Of a DNA stretch of 64,000 nt, positions 1-11,800 are shown piece after piece. A model generated the notes under the pieces. That model was given only the letters and a program-made list of their open reading frames with translations. It ran no database searches and had not been told where the DNA came from. Made by a program: the position numbers and the translations under genes. This stretch comes from Calliphora vicina (taxonomy: Eukaryota; Arthropoda; Insecta; Diptera; Calliphoridae): the NCBI RefSeq assembly GCF_958450345.1, contig NC_088780.1, positions 170,854,726 through 170,918,725 of the forward strand, given 5' to 3'. Each line of letters starts with the position of its first letter. Positions within the stretch are counted from its first letter, which is position 1.

Positions 1-87
1 TGTATGTATGTATGTATGTATGTATGTATATTTTTGAAATGTTGAAAAGTTTTTCTTATAATTTTACTATGTATTTCCTATTTGAAG
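1..87. repeat. Intron end with (TATG)n microsatellite
   Basis: Positions 1-28 are a pure TATG tetranucleotide run. The rest is AT-rich and ends in an AG at 86-87, which I take as the acceptor of the first visible exon of the zinc-finger gene. Confidence 0.6.
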
Positions 88-724
88 GCTGCGGGAAACA
101 AATCTAGCAATACTAAACCAGCAACATTCGTTTTGGTAAGCATACATTTAAAATTAGATAAATTTAAAATTGATTGCTCTTCTTTTGTTACAGTCGGTCA
201 AACCGCCACCAAGAATAATTACTCCTCCACCTGGTATGGCTTCGTGTCAATATTGCCAACGTCAATTCAATGAGGATCGTTTAGCTAAACACGAAGAAGT
301 ATGTGGAAAGATGGCGAGTAAAAAGCGTAAGATTTTTGATGCTTCCAAGCACCGTGTTAAGGGTACTGAAGCTGAAATATATGTAAGAAAAGGCAAAGTT
401 TCAAACTCTAGTGTACCAAAAACCGTAACAACTGTAATAAAAAAGACACAAGAAGCAACCAACACTGGTGAAAAGAAGAGCAATTGGCGAAAAAAGCATG
501 AAGAATTTATAGCAGCCATAAGAGAAGCCAAAAAGGTTCAAGCTTACTTAGCCAAAGGTGGCAAACTAAGTGATTTGCCACCTCCTCCACCATCAGAAAA
601 TCCCGATTACATACAATGTCCACACTGTAGTAGACGCTTCAATCAAGCGGCTGCAGAACGTCACATCCCCAAGTGCGCCAATATGCAGCATAACAAGCCG
701 AAACCTCAAAAAAGACGTGTGTAA
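88..724 (+). CDS. ZC2HC1A: Zinc finger C2HC domain-containing protein, ZC2HC1A/B type (3' part)
   Basis: This is the 3' end of a gene whose start lies before the window. Two exons are visible: about 88-135 and 194-724. The intron 136-193 has GT at 136-137 and AG at 192-193, and both junctions are phase 0. The protein carries two fingers of pattern C-x2-C-x11-H-x3-C, encoded at 245-304 (CQYC...HEEVC) and 617-676 (CPHC...HIPKC). Between them are the family hallmarks KKRKIFD, KKSNWRKKHEEFIA, a GGKL-proline stretch and DYIQCP. These match the vertebrate ZC2HC1A/B proteins closely as I remember them. The role of the family is poorly known; zinc binding is inferred from the fingers. The protein ends in a basic tail soon after finger 2, so the long C-terminal region of the human proteins is absent. 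The upstream acceptor at 87 is less certain than the rest. Confidence 0.9.
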
Positions 725-1063
725 AATATATATAAATACCTACTTGGGTCGTTGGACCTGCAATATTGTAAAGTTTTTTTTCTTTCAACACCAAACATTG
801 ACAAAATGGTGATAATGATTTAATGATTTTCTACTTTTATATACTTATAATAATAATAACAATAATAATGAATTTGTTTATTTGTTTTTTATTTTACTAA
901 TATTTAATGCTTATGCGTAAAAAAATAATTAATGCATAATTTACTCCTAAAACATGTGATAAATTATTTTTGTAAATCGAATTTTAATTTTCATTTCAAA
1001 CATGAATTAATTTGAATAAATAAAATGAAGAAATAATTAGGAAATATTATTAACTAATGTCTT
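725..1063. terminator. Convergent 3' spacer with poly(A) signals
   Basis: This 339-bp AT-rich spacer separates the stop codons of the zinc-finger gene and THOC1. A plus-strand AATAAA lies at 1015-1020. A minus-strand AATAAA (TTTATT on the plus strand) lies at 877-882. If both are used, the two 3' UTRs overlap. A run of ATAATAATA repeats sits around 848-870. I see no gene. Confidence 0.5.
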
Positions 1064-4000
1064 TTAATCAATCGTCTCCATTTTAATGTCCACAGCATCC
1101 CCGTCATCTCGTATAGAGGTAACCTTGCTAGATAAACGTTCAATTAATGCTTTAACAGCTTTGGCGGCAGTATTGATTTCCAGACCCTCCATAGTATATG
1201 CTAAATTGTCTAAGCTAGCGTCGTCATCATCACCAAACCAATTGACGAGCATAGCTACACAGCCACCATCACGTTCACTATGTTCTGTTTCAAAGTAAAG
1301 TAACTCGTCGGCAGTATATCCCAATTTTTTCCCCAATCTTTTCCAATCGTCGCCTATTAATGGCGCCAATTCCTCTATTTGTTCTCTGGATGCCGTAACT
1401 GGCTTAGAATGCGTGTTGTTGTCCTCATCTGGCTTTTCCAAATCATTCGTTTCATCCTCATCTCCTAAAACACCTTCATCGTTTCCATCGTGATCATTTT
1501 CTTGTTCCTGCAAGGCAACTGTTTCCTGCTCATGTGATTCCGATAAAATTGTCGTATTTTCTGGGTTCGAACCGTTAGCATTAGTTGCCGCTTGCTTCGC
1601 GGCATCCAAACGTTCTTTAGTCAAACGTTTGCGGACAGCTTCTAAATAGTCGGAAATTTTGTATGATGGCGAATTGATAAACGTAAAAAAGTGAGGTGAT
1701 TGTCGTGCAAGTAAACGTAATGCACGCCATTCGAAAGATGTATCATTTTTATCTCGAGAACTTTCTAAATAAGTTTCGACTTGAGGCAGAAAGTTGCGTT
1801 CCTCACTTTTACACGCTTGTAAGTTATCTGGTGAGTAGTTCCACAAACGCGTAAGAACATCACTGAAATAAATAAATCAAGATATATTTTACAGTATATA
1901 AATGTTTAAATGATACTAATACACTGCGCGTCAAAACTATAATCGTATCATCAAAAACGAACGATGAAATAAATTTATACTGGCTTCTCTAATTCCTACC
2001 CAATTTTTGTTTTTGACTTATTTATTTCCTCCAATCAATTTAAAGTAAACTATATTAATGTATGTTTTCCATGCCCCCTAAAGTAGACAGTATAACTATT
2101 TGTATAATTGTATAATTTCAATGGGAACAAAAATTGGTAAAAACGGAAAAACACATTTTATTCCAAATTATAAAGAAAATTTTTATAAAATTTTAAAACA
2201 TTTCAACAATTCAATTAATCTGTGATCACTCATATTTTATACCAGAAATCGATTATTATTATAAAAAATACTTACTATGCATTTTCTACCCTGACAAGGG
2301 CGTCATCAACAATCTTTATTGTCAAGTTCTATTGTAAATAGCATCTATTAAACTTATTATTATTGGGAAATAGAACATGGGAAATTCATTTGTATGGCTT
2401 TTTATGTTTATTGTATAAAAACCTAAAATATAATTTGAAAGCTAATTTTTTAATTCGGGTCAAGTTCATTTATTATAATTACTCTGTAATAATTCAAAGA
2501 ACCAGAACCATACCATAACATTATAAATTCCGAAAATTAGTGCATCACGGATGCAATGAGCTGCAATCATTTGTAATACTAAACTAAATAATGCTGCGGT
2601 TTCACAAATGTATGTGCGTTTGACGTAAAGAAATTATTGCAAATATGCTTTTTCGAACGATAAACTTTAGCTTTGTTTCAGTAATAGACTGTTACTGAAT
2701 TTACCCGAATTTTACGTGTGAAAAGTAGATAAATTATCGCAGTTGGTGTAGACTTTTTACGCCATCGACCGTTTCGTACTAGATTAAATAAACAAGTTGC
2801 ATTTTATATTTAGTCTATTACGAAAATGTCGGCGGCTTAAAACCGCTACGCCAACAGCGATATTGTTGAATGTGTTTCACTTACTTGCCCAAGAAAAATT
2901 TTGATTGTCCGTTCGCCTCTTTTAAACAATCACCCAAAGTTTTACGTTCTTTTTTAGGAGGTGGTGGGTTTTCATCTAATGACGAGTCTTCCGGTTTTTT
3001 AAATTCTTTGCATCCTTCATTCTTCCAATTGTTCCACATTTCCTCACGAGTTAACATGTGTTTTACGGTACGAGCAAAACGTTTACCATTTGGAGGTGTT
3101 TCTTCTAACAGTTGATAAACCTTTGTTTCTGTCTCTTTGATAAATTCAGTTTGAGCAGTTGTCAACGTATTTGATTCACTGGAATTGATGAAGAAGAAAT
3201 TATAGAAATTGTTCTTAGTGAGGAGATAATATGCTTACGATTTGAATTTAACAGTAAGTTGTAAATACTGAAATAAAATTAGAAATTGTACTAAAACTGC
3301 ACGGCGAAAATTAGCATCTGAGAGTTGTAAAGCCAAGAGTTTAGGATTCGTTAGAAATTTAGCAAAGAAATTGTCGACCTTTTGAACGGCTTGGACAATT
3401 CCGGATTTAAAGTCGTTGCTATATCCATCATCCAAGTCCATTTTTTCACTAAAATCATCGCCGCTGTCCTCTTGTGAGGAACTAGACCGAGTGTCTTCAA
3501 GCTTAAAACTGGCAAAAGACTCTAGGACTGTGCTTGCATGCTGTAGAGCAAAAAATAAAAATAAAATTATTTAAATACCATACAATTTACATATGAAGAC
3601 AGATCTTACGGTTTGAAACATTTTCCAAGATGCTTTGCTGTAACATTGGTTCGGATTGCGAAAGAAATCTTGAAGTGACCAAAATTTACAATACAAATTG
3701 TAATCGATTTTAATGGGTATATCTTCAATGTCCTCCAATGTGTCATCTAGGTCTTTACCATCTATACCATAATCTGTGACATTTTCCAAATTGAATTCAG
3801 AAACTATATTTAGACCAGATCTTTCGGAAAATGGAAAGAATTTCGAAAGAAACAACAAAATTCGTCCACAAAATACTGTGTTTTGTGCACGACTTAGACG
3901 TCTCAAGAGATCATTGCACATTCGCAGTATATTGTTCTTACAGGAGGAGAAAAATATTTCCTCCTTCCACACCTCCACCATTTCTTCGACGTAATTGAAA

Positions 4001-4430
4001 ATCTTCTCACACTTGTCCAGAGTGACTGTTTCGAAAATATCACCTAACAACACCACCGGTATAGTCACGGACACTATTTCGGCCCTTACAGCGGCAACAG
4101 ACAGTTTCACCAACTTCCCGATCATCTGAACGTCATTGCTCATTTTGAATATTAATAATTCTCTAAACGCCTGGTCCATTGGGGGCTTTTTATCGTGGTC
4201 AGTGTTGTACGAGAAACTATCATACGACCTCCTTAAAATCCTCACGTCATCCTCATCAAATGCCTTTTGTAATGTTTCCTATGTATTTTTAAAACAAACA
4301 AAAATCACACATTTTGTACATTGTAATAAAACATGGAATGGACTAAACGGTCGGACTTCTTATTTTAACATACCGTAAACGCAGCATGCAGTCCAGAAAA
4401 ATCTGTAGCTTTTTCTACAACTTTACTCAT
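1064..4430 (-). CDS. THOC1: THO complex subunit 1 (THOC1/Hpr1)
   Basis: THOC1 is a core subunit of the THO/TREX complex, which couples transcription to nuclear mRNP assembly and export. I read five exons on the minus strand: 4374-4430, 3610-4278, 3239-3540, 2885-3178 and 1064-1862. All introns have GT/AG ends and the phases agree, giving 706 aa, close to the expected size. The start is the ATG at 4430-4428 (MSKVVEKATDFSGLHAAF). Most of the protein is the family domain, with recognisable stretches such as PPNGKRFARTVKHML and LTRLWNYSPDNLQACKS. An acidic linker (about residues 563-593) precedes a C-terminal Death domain (about 599-686: IGDDWKRLGKKLGYT, then VAMLVNWF). Intron 4 (1863-2884) is the only long one and holds repeat relics. 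The gene is divergent from INTS15 and convergent with the zinc-finger gene. Confidence 0.95.
1863..2884 (-). other. THOC1 intron 4 with repeat relics
   Basis: This 1.02-kb intron carries a single monomer-like stretch of the 113-bp satellite (about 2217-2275, sharing CTGTGATCACTCATATTT). It is followed directly by a relic of the element seen in the M19-like gene intron: 2277-2440 matches the reverse complement of about 11100-11270, and 2430-2505 matches its arm. No other coding signal is seen. Confidence 0.7.
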
Positions 4431-5469
4431 TTTTTCAATATAAATCAACGATTATTTTTTATTAATTTTATAATATAATATTTTTCCTAAATATTTAGTT
4501 GTTTTTATCCTAAAAGAGAACTTCTAAACAAAATATACCTTTTTACAGCAGACGGCTTGTAGATAAACCATTGTTGCCATATTTTCATTTTGGCGATTCT
4601 CTGTGCCGTTTGGCGATTTTGTTTAATGCTGCATTTACACATGCAAGTAATTTGTTAAATGTTGAGAAAACGTATTATTATCGAAAATGTCGAAAAATAC
4701 ATGTTTGCAAGTAAAAGTAGACTTGTCTATGTCCAATTTCAGCACGATATTAATTATGATTGTTCAAGTCATTTTCTGAACCTTGTATGCGGACAAATGT
4801 TGCCCGATTTTCGCCATACTTTAGAGTATAATTTTAAAATACTTAAAAACAATATTTCGGGGTGACATTTGTATGGGAGCTAGGTGCTTGTATTGCTCAG
4901 TGCGTCGAATGAAGAGAATAATTTTTATTATTATTTTTACTTTTTTCTAAACATGCTTCCGATATTGACATTTTTAAATATACTTTCAATAAAAATTAAA
5001 TAGAATTCCAGCTATTGATGTTCACACTACAAAATCAAAATGCATGAATGATGGGTCATCAATCAAGTGTATATCAAATTAAACGTACACGAAAGTGAAA
5101 TCAAACATTTTTTGTCCTTAACCTGGCGTTTACACATGCAAGTAATAGCCCTGACAGACATGTGGTTTCTATACCACGATATGTAACGTTTGCACAAACA
5201 CAATCACTATGCATGTGTAAATTTACACAATTGTGTTAGTGCAAAAGTATGAATGTGTTGAGTTTTTGCAACTGTTAATTGTATGTGTAAACGCTACGTA
5301 TGTAAATAAATATTAATCGCTAGATTTTGCTGGAAAATTGCTGAATTGGCAACCTTGTTTGTTGTGAACTCTGTTTAGTGTTTTTTTTTTGTTATTTTTG
5401 TTTACATTTTTTTTTTTTTTGAACTTACGGCTGAATTGTATTTAAAAGTATTTAATTTTTCTGTAAACA
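4431..5469. promoter_or_regulatory. Divergent promoter interval of THOC1 and INTS15
   Basis: The start codons of THOC1 and INTS15 lie 1.04 kb apart and point away from each other, so this interval should contain both promoters. I see no clear TATA box. It contains a short MITE-like element at 5126-5294, and a solo piece of the same terminal sequence near 4628-4652. Confidence 0.55.
5126..5294. mobile_element. Short MITE with GCGTTTACACATGCAA-type ends
   Basis: The left end reads GCGTTTACACATGCAAGTAA; the right end is its imperfect inverse (GTATGTGTAAACGC). The 169-bp interior is AT-rich and has a further palindrome around TGTAAATTTACA. It has no coding capacity. A similar half end lies near 4630. 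It sits about 175 bp upstream of the INTS15 start codon. Confidence 0.55.
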
Positions 5470-6640
5470 ATGAGCCAAGCAGATATAAAACATTCTTTAA
5501 GGAAATTGGAGTTTCCAACATGCGTTAAAGAGGCTTTACCACGTATCGGTTAGTATAAGTTATGTTCTTATTTAAAGAACACATTTTTTAATTCATTTTT
5601 TTTGAACAGAAAGCATTATCATTGGTCGTGGGAAACAAAACTTCATAATGCAGTTAATATCAGAATTTGTGTTTTTGGAACGAAGCAAGGACATCGACGT
5701 ACGCAGAGGGCAATCACCACAATCATATGGCAACATGCACATGAATAAAATACAAGAGTTCCAATTGATATTAGTGCTGATTGAATTTTTTTCACAGCCT
5801 GGTCCGGATTCAACTAGAAATGCCGTATTTCTGTCATTATTTGGTACCAACTTGACCCCACAACGTTCGAAAATATTGTGTAAACTGATTAGTACAGCGG
5901 TATCTGGCTCAGTCGCGCCACTACTGTCTTCGGCCGGAACTTGGATGCAACAGGTTGGTTGCACAACCGCTCCATCTTTGGAAGTTGCTCAAAGTTTGGT
6001 TAGCGACTTTATAATATTTTCTCGTAAAACTTCCGAACAATTAAAACAATTGCCTTTGGTGGCGCCCCACTTTGCCGCCAATTTAATGACAGCCGTAGCT
6101 GATTTATACTTAAACGAACAAAGAGGTGTTTTGACTGCACCACCCGATGCACTTTTAGATGTATTCTGCGAATGGATTACTGAAAATCCTTCCCTATGCT
6201 TAGCTTCACAACAACCCTTAGCGTTGCCAATTGGTGCCATAGCAATGCCAGTCGTAACCCCACTTGCTGGTCTAATCAGGTGGTCGGTGTTGTCGCCGCT
6301 TGTTTCGACTAGAAATACTTACAGTAATTTACATTTGTCTTTGCTGCAAACGCTTTTGGAAATTGTTAACAATGGACCACCAACAGCTCTAAGCGTTCAA
6401 CATTTGGCTATGATAGCAGTCCCTTTAAAAAATCATGCTGCCCGATTAACGGCAGACCAAATTGACCCATCTACAAACGTAGATTTTCAAAAATGTTTGG
6501 AACGTTATGCGCAGGCCGTTCAAGTTGGCCTAAGTGGGAACTGTGTTTATGGAAATGTATCCCAATTATTGTGTGCCCTGGAATCTTTACCTCCTCATAG
6601 TCTAATGAAAATTGTAATTTCAGCAAATAAAAGTTTATAA
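5470..6640 (+). CDS. INTS15: Integrator complex subunit 15 (C7orf26 homologue)
   Basis: INTS15 is a recently recognised subunit of Integrator, the complex that cleaves nascent snRNAs and attenuates paused transcription; the human protein was called C7orf26. Two exons are read: 5470-5548 and 5610-6640, with intron 5549-5609 (GTTAGT donor, CAG acceptor). The joined reading frame gives 369 aa. The N terminus MSQADIKHSLRKLEF resembles the human MSDIRHSLLRRDA start. Later landmarks also match: EFQLILVLIEFF, TPLAGLIRWSVLSPL, YSNLHLSLLQTL, and a C-terminal region ending PPHSLMKIVIS. Human INTS15 has a longer proline-rich tail that is missing here. The protein is expected to be a nuclear helical scaffold with no catalytic motif. 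Poly(A) signals AATAAA lie at 6688-6693 and 6712-6717. Confidence 0.93.
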
Positions 6641-6783
6641 AACATTTAATCTACACCACGTCTATAATTATTATATTTATGTATGTAAATAAAAATCAGT
6701 ATGTATTTACAAATAAAAACCATATTTATGTCTCTTTGTTATGTGATATTGTATTTGGACTTTAAATTTTACATGTACATACT

Positions 6784-7640
6784 TTAAAATGGTCTAAATC
6801 TTCTAGTTTGCTTTAGTGTTTCGATTTTCTTTTTATCGTCTTCAAATTTCTTTCTTAGTTCAATAATGTTCTTCATTTTAGACTCTCTTATTTGGAAAGT
6901 ATAAAAATTTGATAATTCTTTCTTCTTTTTACCCCGTTCTAATTTTTCTTCCAATTTGCCAATGACTGTATCCTTTTGTTCGAATCCTGAATTTCTACCC
7001 TGTTTACCAACTGTTACCCAGCCATCAGCATCCGCTTCGGAATTTTTAGCAGCTGCAGCTGCTTCCCTTTCCCTCTCGTCGTAATCTGCCATATATTCAT
7101 TTATGTATTTTTGTGTCTTTGCGACATCCAATTGTTTTAGCTGATATTGCGAATGCCATAATTGCATGCCACTTTCAATTGTTGCGTCTCCCGTGGCTTC
7201 ATTATATAAATCTATACTGTTAATTTGTAAAGCTCTTTCCACATTATTTGTTGTTTTAAACACGATGTAAGCTACTTTGAATTTAAATGGTGGCTCCTTA
7301 TTACTGAACTCGGTGATATTCTGCATCCATTTATCTGTTTCTTCTTTGCCAGGTTTTTCAGCAAATGTGACAGAAACCACTGTGCCTGTCCGATTGAAAA
7401 ATAGCTCCAGACTCTTTTCCGTTACATAGGGAGGTATATTTAACAGAAATAACGTCCGCCCTTTGGGTTTATTCGGATCCATTAAGCGTATGAAGTGTTC
7501 TTTCATATAAATGCTATGACAGTGCTCAACATTTGCTGTTACTCGCAGGGGAACAGCTGCAAATGGGTAATATTGAATGTATTTCGCTAATTTTATTTAT
7601 TTTTACTTTACTCACCTTTATATCCATCGATTTCAACCAT
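6784..7640 (-). CDS. RRP7A: Ribosomal RNA-processing protein 7 homologue A
   Basis: RRP7A is a nucleolar factor of the small-subunit processome needed for pre-18S rRNA maturation. Two exons on the minus strand, 7616-7640 and 6784-7556, are joined across intron 7557-7615 (GTGAG donor, TTTGCAG acceptor), giving 265 aa from MVEIDGYKAVPLRV. An RRM-like fold is visible with RNP2 LFLLNI at residues 44-49 and an RNP1-like KVAYIVF at 102-108. The C-terminal RRP7 domain has DGWVTV (186-191), a lysine-rich stretch, FYTFQIRESK (226-235) and the terminal RFRPF. Human RRP7A has 280 aa, so the length fits. The gene is convergent with INTS15, with only 143 bp between stop codons, and divergent from the M19-like gene. 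Confidence 0.95.
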
Positions 7641-8803
7641 TATTTCTTATTTAAAATTGATTTTGTTTGAAAAGTCAAGAAATATTATTTATTTATATTA
7701 CACGTGCTAACAGTTTGTTTACAATTTTTTAGTTGTTGATTTTGTTTGACAGTTCCATTTGTGTGTACTAAAAAAATAGAAAGTTGGTGGAAAGCAAAAT
7801 GTCAAAAATTAAAGTATATCGTTAATGGGCAGAGTAGCCATATCGATGTTTATACTTAACTTGAAAAAATTACTAATTCATGGTTTTGTTTGGTGTTTGT
7901 TTCCAATGTGGTGACAACACCGCGGCTGACATCAGCAAACCAAACAAGCCAAACAATCCCATAAGAAATACATAGGCGTGAGCATGTGAGCGGCTGATGT
8001 CAGCCGCGTGAGCCGGAGCAGAAGTATAAAGTTGCCAGAATGATAGCATTTTATTACCTCTAGTTTTTGGTAACAGTGTTAACTCCATTTAAAAAAAAAT
8101 TAGAGAAAAACTTAATTTTGAAAGTGGTTCGGATTTAAAAACTCGTGAATGAAAAGCATTGAAAAATGCCACATTGCGTTTTATAGTGGTTTATAACAAG
8201 ATATAAATGAGAGTGCAAATAATAGAGGTTTTGTAAAGAAAAATATTTGCGAGGATATTCCAGAAGTTGTACGAGGGGCTTGAAATTTGTTAAACCAATG
8301 CAGAAGAATTTCATAATCAATTCCCAGAAGTCACTCAGTGAGTAAGAAATCAATGGTCTAATTGAAGCCGCCGGATTCAAAATAATTTTTGCTTTTAATA
8401 AAGTAAAATTTAAAACATATTACGGTTCAAAAAATTTACCTCAAAATATTCAATTCTTTTGAGAGTTTTTAAAAAATATTACAACAAATGGCTCATTTAT
8501 TTATATTGAATTATTTAGTAATTAATTTTAGTGATATATTTTTATAGATACAAATTTAACTGACTCCTAACAGTGCGCAGAATCTTTTATATACGAAAAA
8601 AAACTTAGAAGGACTGTGACAGAGCATAGGAAAAATCACATACAGAATTAATAAAACTCACTTTATTCAGCGTCTATAGTCAATTGTAAAATATTCATTA
8701 TTAATAAAATTGTTGGTACATCCACGAAAAGACAAGGTTAGAACAGAAGTAGAGTTTTTTTATTGAAAATTATTTGGTCAGTGACCAAAAATATATATTT
8801 GGA
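7641..8803 (+). promoter_or_regulatory. Divergent promoter interval and probable 5' UTR exon of the M19-like gene
   Basis: This interval lies between the RRP7A and M19-like start codons. A TATAAA at 8025-8030 faces the M19-like gene. Downstream, a strong donor (GTGAGTAAG from 8338) could end an untranslated exon of about 8055-8337. A CAG at 8779-8781 could be the matching acceptor just before the ATG at 8804. I infer this from splice signals only. The minus-strand frame over 7873-8088 is hydrophobic but overlaps the palindromes and is probably chance. Confidence 0.4.
7921..8008. promoter_or_regulatory. Paired Maf-recognition-like palindromes
   Basis: Two copies of a 16-bp sequence lie in inverted orientation: CGCGGCTGACATCAGC at 7921-7936 and its exact reverse complement at 7993-8008. 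Each core is itself a near-palindrome. The first (GGCTGACATCAGCA) matches the CRE-type Maf recognition element TGCTGACGTCAGCA at 12 of 14 positions; the second matches at 11. They lie 17-105 bp upstream of the TATA box at 8025. Binding by CncC/Maf or ATF-type bZIP factors is an inference. Confidence 0.4.
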
Positions 8804-11800
8804 ATGAACACGGTGCCAAATCATGGATTTATTGAGGTGCATTCCATGCACCCTCATCATCAACATCAACCTCATTGCAAGCAACAGTGTTTTGTTTTCA
8901 CGGAAATTGCTGACATTGTTGAGTTGCCACCGGAAATAACTAAGATTGGAAGTGAAAAGATGCAAAACGGTGGCATATCACCTTATACCAAAGATCCTTG
9001 TGGCACTTCGGGAGGCATGGATTCACCAACAGAATCGGAAATCAAAAAGTCCAGAAGCAAACGAATTCTCATTGTATTGGGTGTAATGTTGGCATGTATT
9101 GCCATGGCGGGCGGAATCCCACTCGCCTTACAGCTCAGGCAATCCTCATTATTGGAAGCACGGTTGGCTTTCATCAGGCGACTACTGAGTGAAGCTCCTC
9201 TTATCGAGGGCTCTTGGACGCCTACACGTGAACAGAATTACAGCAGTAGCATGATGGAAATGCGTCAGAAATATGTGGGTGCAGTGTTGTGGCCTATTGC
9301 GGTGCCTTGTGGAGCTCAGTACTTGGATGCCGTACAATTGGCCTTGGAGGGGATCGATGAGGCTAAACGTATTACGGCTGTAACTGATTCCATGCATATC
9401 GTTGAATCTGCCGATGAAATGGAACAAACCCACATTCGAGGAGAAGTTGCAGTATTAATGGGGCTTGGTGGTGGACATGCATTGGGTACGAGTTTAGCAG
9501 TTCTTCGGTCCATGTATTTATTGGGTGCTCGTTTTGTTTCCATCACTAGTTTAGAATGTACAACACCATGGGCGGCATCAACAAAAAATTTGGAATATTT
9601 AGTCGAAGGAAATGCAACGAATTCCATTAATGATTTCGGAAAGGTATGAACTTGTTTAATAGTAATTTAATATTTACATTGTTTTAAAATGTCTCCATAT
9701 AACTCAGGTCTATAATAATTTTGTTGCCGCAAAAACTAAAACTGATTTAAAGTACATATGTATATTTGATACCCTGATTCTAACTAAAATTAGTATTTCA
9801 ATGCTAAGTCTAGTTTTCGAGAAATTGCTGGGGTTAAAACACAAAATAACTATTTTACATCATTTTATTAAATAATTTACAGGTTAGAAGCTTCTTCTTT
9901 TAGATTTTCTTCGCTAAACGATCCAAGATTTTCAGGAAACTTTTCTAAATTACTGTGTAGATAGTGTACTTTTATACTCATATTACATACTTTTATACTC
10001 ATCTTATATATAAATAGGCCACACGTTTTTTTGTGGTACACTTTTAAGTATGTTATTGTCCACCAATATTGATGAAACATATTTGGTTTAAAAGGTTTTT
10101 TTCTCTAGATTTGCAGAACATCATTTTTTTTTAATTCTTTCCATAAAAGCAAAAAGCGTTTAAAAGTGGTCGAATTTCGGCCACCGGGCGATCCTAGTAT
10201 TAATTAAAAGGTCTATAACTTTCTCGAAATTTCCAACCTTCTGCTTACTTAAGAAAATTTTCACAATGGTTTATTGTCTTATTACCGATATCTAGTAAAA
10301 CACATTTCAAACTTCGCCTTCGTATATATGTATGTACATTAGGGAGATAACTATTGACAATTTTTGCAAATATGCAAATTGGCATAGCATAGACGAATAG
10401 ATCATTTAAAAATATGAAAAACCACGTTATTATTTTTTCGCGGTTGTTAAAAAAGTTCGCGCACCAAACGCAATAAAGTTTTTCATTAAATATTTTCAAT
10501 TATTTCGAAATACAATATATTTTATTATAATAATAACTGCGGACATACTTCAAGGGGTAATTTTTAAATAAGGGAAGTATCCCTCAGACTTGCAAAAAAA
10601 ATAAATGAAAAAATTAAATTATATGCCTAATATGTATATATTTTTTGAAATAAAAATCTTCTCAATATAATTTGAAAGTAAATTTTTAATTAGGCTTAAG
10701 TTCATTTTTATTACAATTTATTTGTAATAATTCAAAGAATATCACTGAATACTAAAATTTTAGACAATTGGCAAATTGGAATGCATTCTTTGAATTATTA
10801 CAAATAAATTGTAATAAAAATGAACTTAAGCCTAATTAAAAATTTACTTTCAAATTATATATATAAAAAGTTCGAATAATTACCAAAAAATCTATAAATA
10901 AAATATACACATGGCACAGTAAAAGACTAAAATCAGTTTTCAATCTCCAGTTTGATTCAACGAATCAACACCAAGGAGAAAGAAAGAAAAACACAAAAAC
11001 ATTCATAGCTGAATTGTTAACCAAAGGTTGACTACAGCAACACTAATAAAAAAAAAAAAAAAAATGATAAATTTGTAATAATAAGAATACACATATGTAT
11101 ATAATAAAAATATTTGAAATTTCGTCTAATTTACAAATAATATAAATATGAATTAGGCTTCCCATATTCTAATTCCTGATAATAGTAAGTTAAATAGATG
11201 ATATTTACAAATAGACCTTGACAATGAAGATTGTTGATGACGCCCTTGGCAGGGTAGAAAATGCATTCCAATTTGTCAATTGTCTAAAATTTTAGTATTC
11301 AGTGATATTCTTTGAATTATTACAAATAAATTGTAATAAAAATGAACTTAAGCCTAATTAAAAATTTACTTTCAAATTATATATATAAAAAGTTCGAATA
11401 ATTACCAAAAAAAATCTATAAATCTTCTCAATATTCAATATTTTTTGGTTTGAAAAGAAAGACAAATATATGTATATCACACTCGTTGTCTATTGAAAAT
11501 TTTATATTTTCTATCGCTCTGCAAACCAAACCATATATAGTGATAGCAGAACGTCATTTGTTTCATATCTGTAATAATCTGTAATGAAAAAATAAATTTT
11601 TTGAGTTATGATGACGTTGCAGCAAATTTAGATTTAAAAAATTTTGCAAAAAAGTTCATATGTTTGAATCAATGTTTATTAAGAATAAATTGTAATACAA
11701 ATATCAAGGTTATCATCGGGAGCACAGCTGATTATAGAATAGCACGCGATAATGTCAAACTACACATATAAAAAATATTCGTCAGTACGCATTTATGTTA

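Noticed and set aside
1086..1298. 70-codon plus-strand frame over the THOC1 last exon
   Set aside because: Antisense shadow of the Death-domain coding sequence.
7873..8088. 71-codon hydrophobic minus-strand frame
   Set aside because: It overlaps the inverted MARE-like palindromes and the TATA box; composition explains the hydrophobic stretch and there is no splice or family support.
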